A stretch of 15,316 nucleotides of DNA from JBOGFI01 sp050743365 (GTDB lineage: Bacteria > Actinomycetota > Acidimicrobiia > IMCC26256 > JACDBD01). Below are positions 7,168 to 12,776 of this stretch, one piece after another (position 1 is the stretch's first letter; each line of letters opens with the position of its first letter). The stretch spans positions 1 to 15,316 of the forward strand of contig JBOGFI010000193.1 of NCBI GenBank assembly GCA_050743365.1. The letters run 5' to 3'. The notes beneath the pieces are model-generated. The model ran no database searches. It worked only from the letters and a program-made list of their open reading frames with translations, and was not told the DNA's origin. Made by a program: the position numbers and the translations under genes.

Positions 7168-7282
7168 GCGGCGCGCCGAAGGCGCGCCTCCCTGTGGAGG
7201 GCGGCGGGTGGGGCGGGAGGGAGGAGCGGCGCGCCGCAGGCGCGCCTCCTTATGGAGGGCGGCGGGTGGGGCGGGAGGGAGG
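7167..7282 (+). repeat. Two-copy 58-base direct tandem repeat with internal hairpins
   Basis: Copies at 7167-7224 and 7225-7282 are adjacent and differ at three of 58 positions. Each holds two palindromes in a row: ggcgcgcc, a 3-base loop, ggcgcgcc; then cctcc, a 4-base loop, ggagg. A G-rich tail (gggcggcgggtggggcggga) follows. All three differences fall in the loops (gaa/gca and ctgt/ttat), while stems and tail are identical. The repeat fills half of the 232-base divergent region between the iron transporter and the lipoprotein gene. It may be a recent duplication of a REP-like element. The tail also has several runs of 3-4 G. Confidence 0.92.
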
Positions 7283-7321
7283 CGACGCGCATGCTCCCCC
7301 GCTCAACCGAGAGCCTTCGGG

Positions 7322-7350
7322 GGTCGATACTCGACCGGACGGCAGTCCGG
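7322..7350 (+). promoter_or_regulatory. Two adjoining short palindromes upstream of the lipoprotein gene
   Basis: ggtcga-tac-tcgacc (7322-7336) overlaps by two bases with ccggac-ggca-gtccgg (7335-7350). Both are perfect 6-bp inverted repeats. A weak -10-like tacggt follows at 7351-7356, about 30 bases before the ATG at 7387. The position suits an operator or a promoter-proximal hairpin; I recognise no known regulator's site. Confidence 0.4.
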
Positions 7351-7386
7351 TACGGTGCGGCTCAGCGCACGAGATCTGGAGGACGA

Positions 7387-7887
7387 ATGCACGGGCGAAG
7401 GGCAGCGGTCGGCGTGGTCGTGGGCACGCTGACGATCTTCGGGATCGCCGGCTGCGATGGCGATGACGAGGTGAGCATCCCTGGTAGTGAAGGAGAGATC
7501 GAGGTCGACGGGGACGGCGGCGAGGTCAAGATCGGCGACGGCAAGGGCTCGGTCAGCGTCGGTGAGGACCTCCCCGACGACTTCCCCGAGGGTGTGCCTC
7601 TGCCCGAGGGCAAGATCGCCGGCTCGCTCTCGTCGGAGCAGGGCGGCGACCAGATCTGGACGGTCACCTTCGAGAGGATCGACGGTGACATCTCCGACTA
7701 CCGGAACGAGCTGGAGGACGAGGGCTACCAGATCGAGGGCGACTTCTCCGGCGGATCGGGCGACGAGGAGTTCGCCAGCTTCACCGCCGTCGGCGACGAC
7801 TACAGCGTGAGCGCCGCCGGCACCGCCCAGGGCGTCGTCATCACCGTGGGCCCGCCCGACCTCGCCGATTTCGGCGTCGAGGGGTAG
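7387..7887 (+). CDS. Small acidic lipoprotein of unknown function
   Basis: A 166-residue predicted lipoprotein: basic MHGRR start, hydrophobic core, and lipobox F-G-I-A-G-C with Cys23 as the lipidation and cleavage point. The mature part is highly acidic (many Asp, Glu and Gly). It begins with short G-x-V/I strands (about 34-58), which look like a linker or beta-hairpins. Then comes D-D-F-P-E-G-V-P-L-P-E-G near 63-73, a motif I associate with secreted actinobacterial proteins, and a domain with strand W-T-V-T-F, helix D-Y-R-N-E-L-E-D-E-G-Y and more strands to the end. It should sit on the outer face of the cytoplasmic membrane. ATG 7387 is chosen because GGAGG (7378-7382) lies 4 bases upstream and the signal peptide begins there; the open frame to 7030 is an artefact of the neighbouring gene. 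No function is assignable. It ends 7 bases from the convergent end of truA. Confidence 0.82.
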   Translation: MHGRRAAVGVVVGTLTIFGIAGCDGDDEVSIPGSEGEIEVDGDGGEVKIGDGKGSVSVGEDLPDDFPEGVPLPEGKIAGSLSSEQGGDQIWTVTFERIDGDISDYRNELEDEGYQIEGDFSGGSGDEEFASFTAVGDDYSVSAAGTAQGVVITVGPPDLADFGVEG

Positions 7888-7894
7888 CAGCGCG

Positions 7895-8662
7895 TCAATA
7901 CCCCACGTCCCAGAGGCACAGACCGTGGGGCGGGGCGAGCTGTCCGGCGTGAGCGCGATCGCGTGAGCGCAGGATCGCCATGAGGTCACCGGGGCGCTTC
8001 TTCCCCGTGCCGACGTCGACGAGGGTGCCGACGATCGCGCGCACCATCTGCCAGCAAAAGGCGGTGGCGGTGACGTCGTAGCGGAGCACGCCGTCCTCTC
8101 GAGCGCGCCAGCGCGAGGCGATCACGCGCCGCACCGTGGTCGAGCCCTCGGGCCCCTTGCGGCAGAACGCGGCGAAGTCGTGCTCGCCCACGAACGGGTC
8201 GGCGCCGAGGCGCAGGGCATCGAGGTCGAGCGGCGCGGGGACCCACCAGGCGTAGCGAGCTAGGAAGGGATCGGGCATCGGTCGGTTGACCACGGTGAAG
8301 TGGTAGGCGCGCCATTGCGCCGAGCGGCGGGCGTCGAAGGAATGATCGACCAGCTCGGCCGACCGGACCACCACCTCGGGTGCCAGCATCCCGTTGAGCG
8401 ACGCCTGGAGCCGCCACGGGTCGAGGCCGGGATCGGCGTCGAAGCTCACCACCTGGCCCCAGGCGTGCACGCCGGCGTCGGTCCGGCCGGCGCAGGCGAT
8501 GCTCTCGGGCGGGTGGCGCAGCGTCTTCTCGATCGCCCGGGCGAGCACGCCCTCAACGGTGCGCTGCTCGGGCTGCGAGGCGAAGCCCCGGAAGCCGGTG
8601 CCGTCGTAGGCGACGACGAGCTTGCAACGGGCGGGACCGTCGGCGCTCCCGAACAGCGTCAC
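7895..8662 (-). CDS. truA: tRNA pseudouridine(38-40) synthase TruA
   Basis: Converts uridines 38-40 of the tRNA anticodon arm to pseudouridine. At 255 residues it has the normal TruA length. Motifs: Y-D-G-T-G-F-R-G-F-A-S-Q (19-30), catalytic loop G-R-T-D-A-G-V-H-A (59-67) with Asp62 as nucleophile, conserved Tyr120 in R-A-Y-H-F, and Q-M-V-R-A-I-V-G-T-L-V-D-V-G near 205-218. GTG start at 8662, 18 bases after the rplQ stop; no stronger start lies nearer the K-L-V-V-A-Y-D strand. It is the last gene of the rpoA-rplQ-truA run, a frequent order in Gram-positive and actinobacterial genomes. Its 3' end abuts the convergent lipoprotein gene (7-base gap) with no visible terminator. Confidence 0.96.
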   Translation of the reverse strand: MTLFGSADGPARCKLVVAYDGTGFRGFASQPEQRTVEGVLARAIEKTLRHPPESIACAGRTDAGVHAWGQVVSFDADPGLDPWRLQASLNGMLAPEVVVRSAELVDHSFDARRSAQWRAYHFTVVNRPMPDPFLARYAWWVPAPLDLDALRLGADPFVGEHDFAAFCRKGPEGSTTVRRVIASRWRAREDGVLRYDVTATAFCWQMVRAIVGTLVDVGTGKKRPGDLMAILRSRDRAHAGQLAPPHGLCLWDVGY

Positions 8663-8680
8663 CGCCGACGCCGCCGGCCG

Positions 8681-9034
8681 CTACTGCACCAGCTCGACGC
8701 GCGCCATAGGCGCGTTGTCGCCCGGGCGCGGGCCGAGCTTGAGGATCCGCAGGTAGCCGCCGTTGCGCTCGGTGTAGCGGGGCGCGATCTCGCTGAAGAG
8801 CTTGTGTGCAACCGCTTGGTCGTGCAGACGAGCGACGACTTGGCGGTGCTGGTGCACGCCGCCCTTCTTGGCCTTGGTGATGAGCCGCTCGGCGTACGGC
8901 CGCAGCGCCTTGGCCTTGGCCACGGTGGTGGTGATGGCCTCGGCCTCGAACAGGTGGGCGGCGAGGTTGGCCATCATCAGCCGCTGGTGGGCGGGGCTGC
9001 CCCCGAAGCGAGGCCCCTTGCGGGGGGCCGGCAT
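8681..9034 (-). CDS. rplQ: Ribosomal protein L17 (bL17)
   Basis: A 117-residue large-subunit protein located near the peptide exit tunnel. The N-terminus M-P-A-P-R-K-G-P-R-F-G-G-S-P-A-H-Q-R and the helix T-T-V-A-K-A-K-A-L-R-P-Y-A-E-R-L-I-T are diagnostic, and the length is at the short bacterial norm (no long C-terminal extension). ATG start at 9034; only 5 bases separate it from the rpoA stop, so it is translated from the alpha-operon message. The ending R-I-L-K-L-G-P-R-P-G-D-N-A-P-M-A-R-V-E-L-V fits the family's last strands. Confidence 0.97.
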   Translation of the reverse strand: MPAPRKGPRFGGSPAHQRLMMANLAAHLFEAEAITTTVAKAKALRPYAERLITKAKKGGVHQHRQVVARLHDQAVAHKLFSEIAPRYTERNGGYLRILKLGPRPGDNAPMARVELVQ

Positions 9035-9039
9035 CGCCG

Positions 9040-9975
9040 TTACTCCCGCGTCCGTAGCGCGAGGCCGCGCTCGTCGAGCTTCTGGAGCACCTCTTCGAGC
9101 GACTTCGACCCGAAGTTGGTGATGGCGAGCAGGTCGTCCTCCGTCTTCTGGACGAGCTGGCCGATGGTGTCGACCCGGGCCCGCTTGAGGCAGTTGCGCG
9201 GCCGCTCCGACAGGTCGAGCTCCTCGATGGGCAGCTCGAGGTCGGGCGACGCCGCCGTGGCCGGCGAGACCTCACCGAGCTCGAGCCCCTTGGCATCGCC
9301 CGAAAGGTCGGCGACCAGCGATACCAGGTTGCGAAGGGTGTCACCGGCCGAAGCCAGCGCGTCGCGTGGCGTGATCGAGCCGTCGGTCTCGACCTCGAGC
9401 GTGAGCTTGTCGTAGTTGGTGGCCTGCTCGACGCGGGTGGGCTCGACCGAGAACGCGACCCGCCGCACCGGCGAGAAGATGGCGTCGACCGGGATGACCC
9501 CGATGGTCGACGTGCGCTTGTTGCGCTCGGCCGACAGGTACCCGCGACCCTGCTCGACCGTCAGGTCGAGGGCGAGGCGCCCCTTGGCGTTGATGGTGGC
9601 GATGTGCAGGCCGGGGTTGAGGACCTCGACGTCGGCGGTGGTCTGGATGTCGCCGGCGGTCACGTCGCTGGGTCCGCGCTTGTCGAGGCGCAGGTTGACC
9701 GGCTCCTCCGACTCGCAGCGGAGCACAAGGTCCTTGAGGTTGAGGATGAGGTCGGTGACGTCCTCCTTGACTCCGGGAATCACGTCGAACTCGTGGAGCG
9801 CCTCGTCGAAGCGCACCTGCGACACTGCCGCGCCGGGGATCGACGACAGGAGGGTGCGGCGGAGGCAGTTGCCGAGGGTGTGGCCGAAGCCGGGCTCGAG
9901 CGGGGAGATCACGAACTGCTGCGAGTTCTCCTCCGGCTCGCCGGCCTCGACCTCGGGGCGCTGGATGATGAGCAT
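9040..9975 (-). CDS. rpoA: RNA polymerase alpha subunit
   Basis: A 311-residue alpha subunit that dimerises to nucleate RNA polymerase assembly. The N-terminal domain (about 1-230) has the dimer and beta-contact segment L-E-P-G-F-G-H-T-L-G-N-x-L-R-R-T-L-L-S-S-I-P-G-A (26-49). A short acidic linker (about 231-250) leads to the C-terminal domain (about 251-311), whose E-R-P-R-N-C-L-K (257-264) aligns with the UP-element-binding region of E. coli; Arg258 corresponds to Arg265. The N-F-G-x-K-S-L-E-E-V helix (287-296) completes the HhH-like fold. ATG 9975 gives MLIIQRPE, the standard opening; an open frame upstream to 10590 is the shadow of rpsD. The 23-base gap to rpsD holds only a weak SD-like GCGAG. 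Confidence 0.98.
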   Translation of the reverse strand: MLIIQRPEVEAGEPEENSQQFVISPLEPGFGHTLGNCLRRTLLSSIPGAAVSQVRFDEALHEFDVIPGVKEDVTDLILNLKDLVLRCESEEPVNLRLDKRGPSDVTAGDIQTTADVEVLNPGLHIATINAKGRLALDLTVEQGRGYLSAERNKRTSTIGVIPVDAIFSPVRRVAFSVEPTRVEQATNYDKLTLEVETDGSITPRDALASAGDTLRNLVSLVADLSGDAKGLELGEVSPATAASPDLELPIEELDLSERPRNCLKRARVDTIGQLVQKTEDDLLAITNFGSKSLEEVLQKLDERGLALRTRE

Positions 9976-9998
9976 GGTGTCTCGCTTCTCTCGGGGGG

Positions 9999-10622
9999 CT
10001 ACTTGGAGTAGAGCTCGACGATGAGCTGCTCGCGCACGGGTACGTCGATCTGCTCGCGCAACGGCAGCTCTCGCACGGTGGCCTTGAAGTCGGGCGCGGC
10101 GACGTCGAGCCAGGCGGCGACCGTCCGGTCGAGCGTGTCGAGGTTGTGGCGCAGGACGATGTTCGATCTGTACTTGGGGTGGATCTCGACGACGTCGCCC
10201 TTGCGGAGCTCGTACGAGGGGATCGTGACCCGCTTCCCGTTGACGGTGACGTGCCCGTGGCGGACGAACTGGCGGGCCTGGCTGCGGCTGGCGGCGAAGT
10301 TGGCGCGGAACACGACGTTGTCGACCCGCTGCTCGAGCATGCGGAGCAGGTTCTCGCCGGTGATGCCCTTCTCGCGGGCGGCCTCGGCGTAGAGGTTGCG
10401 GAACTGGCGCTCGAGCACGCCATAGATGCGGCGCGCTTTCTGCTTCTCGCGCAGCTGGAGCAGGTACTCGCTCTCGCGGATGCGGCCGCGCCCGTGCTGG
10501 CCGGGCGGGTAGGGCTTGCGCTCGACCGGGCACTTCATGGTGTCGCACTTGGCGCCCTTGAGGAACAGCTTCATCCGCTCGCGTCGGCACAGCCGGCAGA
10601 CCGGACCGGTGTGGCGCGCCAT
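9999..10622 (-). CDS. rpsD: Ribosomal protein S4 (uS4), zinc-binding form
   Basis: A 207-residue primary 16S rRNA-binding protein at the 5' domain; in many bacteria it also represses its own operon. The N-terminus has four cysteines (Cys9, Cys12, Cys26, Cys31) in a C-x2-C-x13-C-x4-C pattern, the zinc-finger form known from Thermus, rather than the cysteine-free form. The S4 RNA-binding domain runs from about 96: L-E-Q-R-V-D-N-V-V-F-R-A-N-F-A-x-S-R-x-Q-A-R-Q-F-V-x-H-G-H-V-x-V-N-G. ATG 10622 shares its A with the rpsK TAA (TAATG), a one-base overlap that indicates coupled translation. No separate SD is seen. The ending Q-L-I-V-E-L-Y-S-K is the normal C-terminus. Confidence 0.98.
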   Translation of the reverse strand: MARHTGPVCRLCRRERMKLFLKGAKCDTMKCPVERKPYPPGQHGRGRIRESEYLLQLREKQKARRIYGVLERQFRNLYAEAAREKGITGENLLRMLEQRVDNVVFRANFAASRSQARQFVRHGHVTVNGKRVTIPSYELRKGDVVEIHPKYRSNIVLRHNLDTLDRTVAAWLDVAAPDFKATVRELPLREQIDVPVREQLIVELYSK

Positions 10623-11020
10623 TACACGCGCCGCCGCTTCGGCGGACGGCAGCCGTTGTGCGGAATGGGGGTGACGTCCTTGATCCCGGCCACCTCGATG
10701 CCGGCGTTCTGGATGGAACGAATGGCCGTCTCCCGACCCGAGCCGGGGCCCTTCACGACCACGTCGACCTTGCGCACGCCGTGCTCCATCGCGCGGCGCG
10801 CCGCGGTCTCGGCGGCGAGCTGGGCCGCGAACGGCGTCGACTTGCGCGAGCCCTTGAAGCCCACGTTCCCCGACGACGCCCACGCGATCGTGTTCCCCTG
10901 CTGGTCGGCGAACGTGATGATCGTGTTGTTGAACGACGACTTGATGTGCGCGATCCCGTAGGTGATGTTCTTGCGCTCGCGCCGCTTGGGCCGTCGACCT
11001 CCTGCTGCCGGCTTGGCCAT
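10622..11020 (-). CDS. rpsK: Ribosomal protein S11 (uS11)
   Basis: A 132-residue platform protein of the small subunit that contacts the mRNA path. Diagnostic stretches: G-I-A-H-I-K-S-S-F-N-N-T-I-I-T near 22-36, A-W-A-S-S-G-N-V-G-F-K-G-S-R-K-S-T-P-F-A-A near 46-66, V-V-V-K-G-P-G-S-G-R-E-T-A-I-R near 87-101 and the end D-V-T-P-I-P-H-N-G-C-R-P-P-K-R-R-R-V. ATG start at 11020 with GGAG about 10 bases upstream in the transcript. Unlike its tightly packed neighbours, it is preceded by a 127-base spacer with two strong hairpins, so its translation or mRNA stability may be set separately from rpsM. It ends inside the rpsD start codon. Confidence 0.98.
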   Translation of the reverse strand: MAKPAAGGRRPKRRERKNITYGIAHIKSSFNNTIITFADQQGNTIAWASSGNVGFKGSRKSTPFAAQLAAETAARRAMEHGVRKVDVVVKGPGSGRETAIRSIQNAGIEVAGIKDVTPIPHNGCRPPKRRRV

Positions 11021-11031
11021 CTTTATTGCTC

Positions 11032-11112
11032 CGCTCGCTGCGGCGCAGGGTACCTGCGCCGCGGGCGCTCGCTCCGCGTGCTCCGCTGCGGGCGGCGACC
11101 ATACGGTCGCCG
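11032..11112 (-). repeat. Double-hairpin region in the rpsM-rpsK spacer (includes copy B of the 31-base element)
   Basis: Two perfect palindromes. First: gcggcgcagg (11040-11049), loop gta, cctgcgccgc (11053-11062), a 10-bp stem preceded on the plus strand by cgctcgct (11032-11039), exactly as in the rpsI leader element at 2721-2751. Second: cggcgacc (11093-11100), loop atac, ggtcgccg (11105-11112), an 8-bp stem. Between them lies a GC-rich stretch with another cgctcgct (11066-11073). No U run follows either hairpin. The arrangement resembles a small BIME/REP-type cluster or a structured leader for rpsK. Confidence 0.75.
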
Positions 11113-11147
11113 TCCTCGCTCCGCACCAGTCATAGGGCTCATCGTGC

Positions 11148-11525
11148 TCACTTTCGGGCTCGCTTCTTGCCGGCGACGGTCTTCTTGGGTCCCTTGCGGG
11201 TGCGGGCGTTGGTGCGGGTGCGCTGCCCCCGCACCGGGAGCCCGCGACGGTGCCGGATCCCCTGGTAGCTGCCGATCTCCATCTTGCGCTTGACGTTCTG
11301 CGACACCTCGCGGCGTAGGTCGCCCTCCACCCGGAGGTTCTGGTCGACCCACGACCGGAGCCGGGCGACCTCCTCGTCGGTCAGGTCGCGCACGCGGGTG
11401 TCGGGAGAGATGCGGCTGGCGTCGCACACCGTGCGGGCGGTCGTGCGACCGACCCCGAAGATGTAGGTGAGCGACACCTCGAGGCGCTTCTCTCGCGGGA
11501 TGTCGACGCCGGCAATACGAGCCAA
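11148..11525 (-). CDS. rpsM: Ribosomal protein S13 (uS13), TTG start
   Basis: A 125-residue protein of the small-subunit head that contacts L5 and the P-site tRNA. Family features: A-R-I-A-G-V-D-I-P at the start, helix-hairpin-helix T-Y-I-F-G-V-G-R-T-T-A near 20-30, S-Y-Q-G-I-R-H-R-R-G-L-P-V-R-G-Q-R-T-R-T-N-A-R-T-R-K-G near 86-111 and a Lys/Arg tail. The start is TTG at 11525, with AGGAG (11531-11535) 5 bases upstream; no ATG or GTG fits better, and MARIAGVDIP is the expected opening. It follows rpmJ by 12 bases, and the rpmJ stop touches its SD. Confidence 0.97.
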   Translation of the reverse strand: MARIAGVDIPREKRLEVSLTYIFGVGRTTARTVCDASRISPDTRVRDLTDEEVARLRSWVDQNLRVEGDLRREVSQNVKRKMEIGSYQGIRHRRGLPVRGQRTRTNARTRKGPKKTVAGKKRARK

Positions 11526-11537
11526 CCTTGCTCCTCC

Positions 11538-11651
11538 CTATCCCTGGCGCTGCTTGTGACGTGGGTTGCTGCAGATGACCCGGACGCGGCCATGGCGCCG
11601 GATCACCTTGCATTTCTCGCACATCTTCTTGACCGACGGACGGACCTTCAT
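11538..11651 (-). CDS. rpmJ: Ribosomal protein L36 (bL36), zinc-binding form
   Basis: A 37-residue gene in the usual place between infA and rpsM. It begins MKVRPSVKKMCEKC and continues K-V-I-R-R-H-G-R-V-R-V-I-C-x-N-P-R-H-K-Q-R-Q-G. The zinc ligands Cys11, Cys14, Cys27 and His32 are all present, so this is the zinc-containing (C+) form and not the zinc-independent paralogue. ATG 11651 follows the infA stop by 14 bases; the upstream GCAGGCAGG is only a loose SD. The stop TAG (11538-11540) abuts the rpsM ribosome-binding site. Confidence 0.97.
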   Translation of the reverse strand: MKVRPSVKKMCEKCKVIRRHGRVRVICSNPRHKQRQG

Positions 11652-11665
11652 GCCTGCCTGCTCGG

Positions 11666-11899
11666 CTACTTGTAGCGGTAGGTGATGCGCCCCCGGCCGA
11701 GGTCGTAGGGCGTCAGCTCGACCTGCACCCGGTCACCGGGGAGGATCCGGATGTAGTGCATCCGCATCTTGCCGGAGATGTGAGCCAGCACCTTGTGCCC
11801 GTTCTCGAGCTCGACCCGGAACATGGCGTTGGGCAGCGGCTCGACCACCGTTCCCTCCACCAGGATCGTGTCGTCCTTGGGTTTCGCCAGGATTTCCAC
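11666..11899 (-). CDS. infA: Translation initiation factor IF-1 (start uncertain)
   Basis: IF-1 binds the A site of the 30S subunit during initiation. The OB-fold core is unmistakable: V-E-G-T-V-V-E-P-L-P-N-A-M-F-R-V-E-L-E-N-G-H-K-V-L-A-H-I-S-G-K-M-R, then I-R-I-L-P-G-D-R-V and the end R-G-R-I-T-Y-R-Y-K. Family members normally begin Met-Ala-Lys. Here the aligned codon is CTG at 11890 (then A-K-P-K-D-D). GTG codons lie at 11899, 11902 and, with an atypical extension, 11935. I give the nearest conventional start, GTG 11899 (77 residues), but GAGGTG nine bases before the CTG fits CTG initiation better (74 residues). A promoter-like pair lies at 11964-11993, so the gene probably starts its own message as well as receiving read-through from map. 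Confidence 0.93.
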   Translation of the reverse strand: MEILAKPKDDTILVEGTVVEPLPNAMFRVELENGHKVLAHISGKMRMHYIRILPGDRVQVELTPYDLGRGRITYRYK

Positions 11900-11963
11900 C
11901 ACCTCGACGCCGGGGGAGGCGCGCCAAAGGAACACGCCAAAATGACCCCGGGGCCGACCGAAT

Positions 11964-11993
11964 AGATTACACCAAGGGCGCTCAGCCGGTGAA
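11964..11993 (-). promoter_or_regulatory. Candidate promoter for infA and the alpha operon
   Basis: On the minus strand TTCACC (11988-11993), an 18-base spacer and TAATCT (11964-11969) match the sigma70 consensus fairly well. TAATCT follows TG, giving an extended -10 flavour. Transcription would begin near 11957. The map stop is at 12024, so the pair lies in the spacer, the widest gap in this part of the gene run. It would allow infA-rpmJ-rpsM-rpsK-rpsD-rpoA-rplQ-truA to be transcribed apart from the spc genes. Inference. Confidence 0.5.
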
Positions 11994-12023
11994 GCGCGGA
12001 TCCCGGCCTCCAGGGCATCGGCG

Positions 12024-12776
12024 CTACCAAGGCAGCGTGAGCACCTCGGGGCCGTTGGCGGTCACCGCGATCGTGTGCTCGAAGTGGGCGGAGCGGCGGC
12101 CGTCGCGGGTGACAACGGTCCAGCCGTCGCCGAGGAGCTCGGTCTCGGGACCACCGGCGTTGACCATGGGCTCGATGGCGAGCACGAGGCCCTCCTTGAG
12201 TCGGAGCCCCCGGCCCGGCGGGCCGTAGTTGGGGACCTGGGGCTCCTCGTGCATGGCGGTGCCGATGCCGTGACCCACGTACTCGCGCACCACCGAAAGG
12301 CCGGCGCCCTCGGCGATGCCCTCCACGGCGGCGCCGACGTCGCCGAGGCGGTTGCCCGCCACCATCTGCTCGATGGCGGCCTCGAGGGAGCGGCGGGTCA
12401 CCTCGAGCAGGCGCCTCGACTCGTCGTCGATCTCGCCCACGGGGACGGTGACCGCGGCATCCGCGTGCCAGCCCTCGATGATCGCCCCGCAGTCGATCGA
12501 GAGGATGTCGCCATCCTCCAGCTTCACATCGTGGCTGGGGATGCCGTGCACGATCACGTCGTTGGGCGAGGTGCACACGACGGCCGGGAATCCGTGGTAG
12601 TTGAGAAAGTTGGAACCGGCGCCCCGCCGGTCGAGCACCTCGCGGGCCACCCGGTCGACCTCGGCGGTGGTGGCGCCGGGCCGGGCCGCCCGGATGCACA
12701 CCTCGTGCATCTCGGCGACGACCTTCCCGGCCCGCCGCATCAGCGCGACCTGCTCCCGCGTCTTCCTCGTGATCAT
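12024..12776 (-). CDS. map: Type I methionine aminopeptidase
   Basis: Removes the initiator Met from nascent proteins. At 250 residues it is the short type Ia form, without an N-terminal zinc-finger extension. The pita-bread metal ligands are all present: Asp95 (S-I-D-C-G), Asp106 (H-A-D-A-A-V-T), His169 (G-H-G-I-G), Glu202 (I-E-P-M) and Glu233 (H-F-E-H-T); His77 in V-H-G-I-P is the substrate-binding histidine. ATG 12776 gives M-I-T-R-K-T-R-E-Q and overlaps the adk stop in ATGA, so translation is coupled. An open frame continuing to 13028 is out-of-frame adk sequence. The adk-map-infA order is canonical. Confidence 0.97.
   Translation of the reverse strand: MITRKTREQVALMRRAGKVVAEMHEVCIRAARPGATTAEVDRVAREVLDRRGAGSNFLNYHGFPAVVCTSPNDVIVHGIPSHDVKLEDGDILSIDCGAIIEGWHADAAVTVPVGEIDDESRRLLEVTRRSLEAAIEQMVAGNRLGDVGAAVEGIAEGAGLSVVREYVGHGIGTAMHEEPQVPNYGPPGRGLRLKEGLVLAIEPMVNAGGPETELLGDGWTVVTRDGRRSAHFEHTIAVTANGPEVLTLPW

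Noticed and set aside
7155..7292. 46-residue N-terminal extension of the iron transporter
   Set aside because: The extension translates the tandem repeat in one frame and looks like low-complexity Pro/Ala/Arg. The ferritin domain begins right after ATG 7154, and a -10 box sits inside the extension.
5994..7466. A 490-codon plus-strand open frame opposite the iron transporter
   Set aside because: Extremely Arg/Gly/His-rich shadow of the transporter that runs through the tandem repeat.
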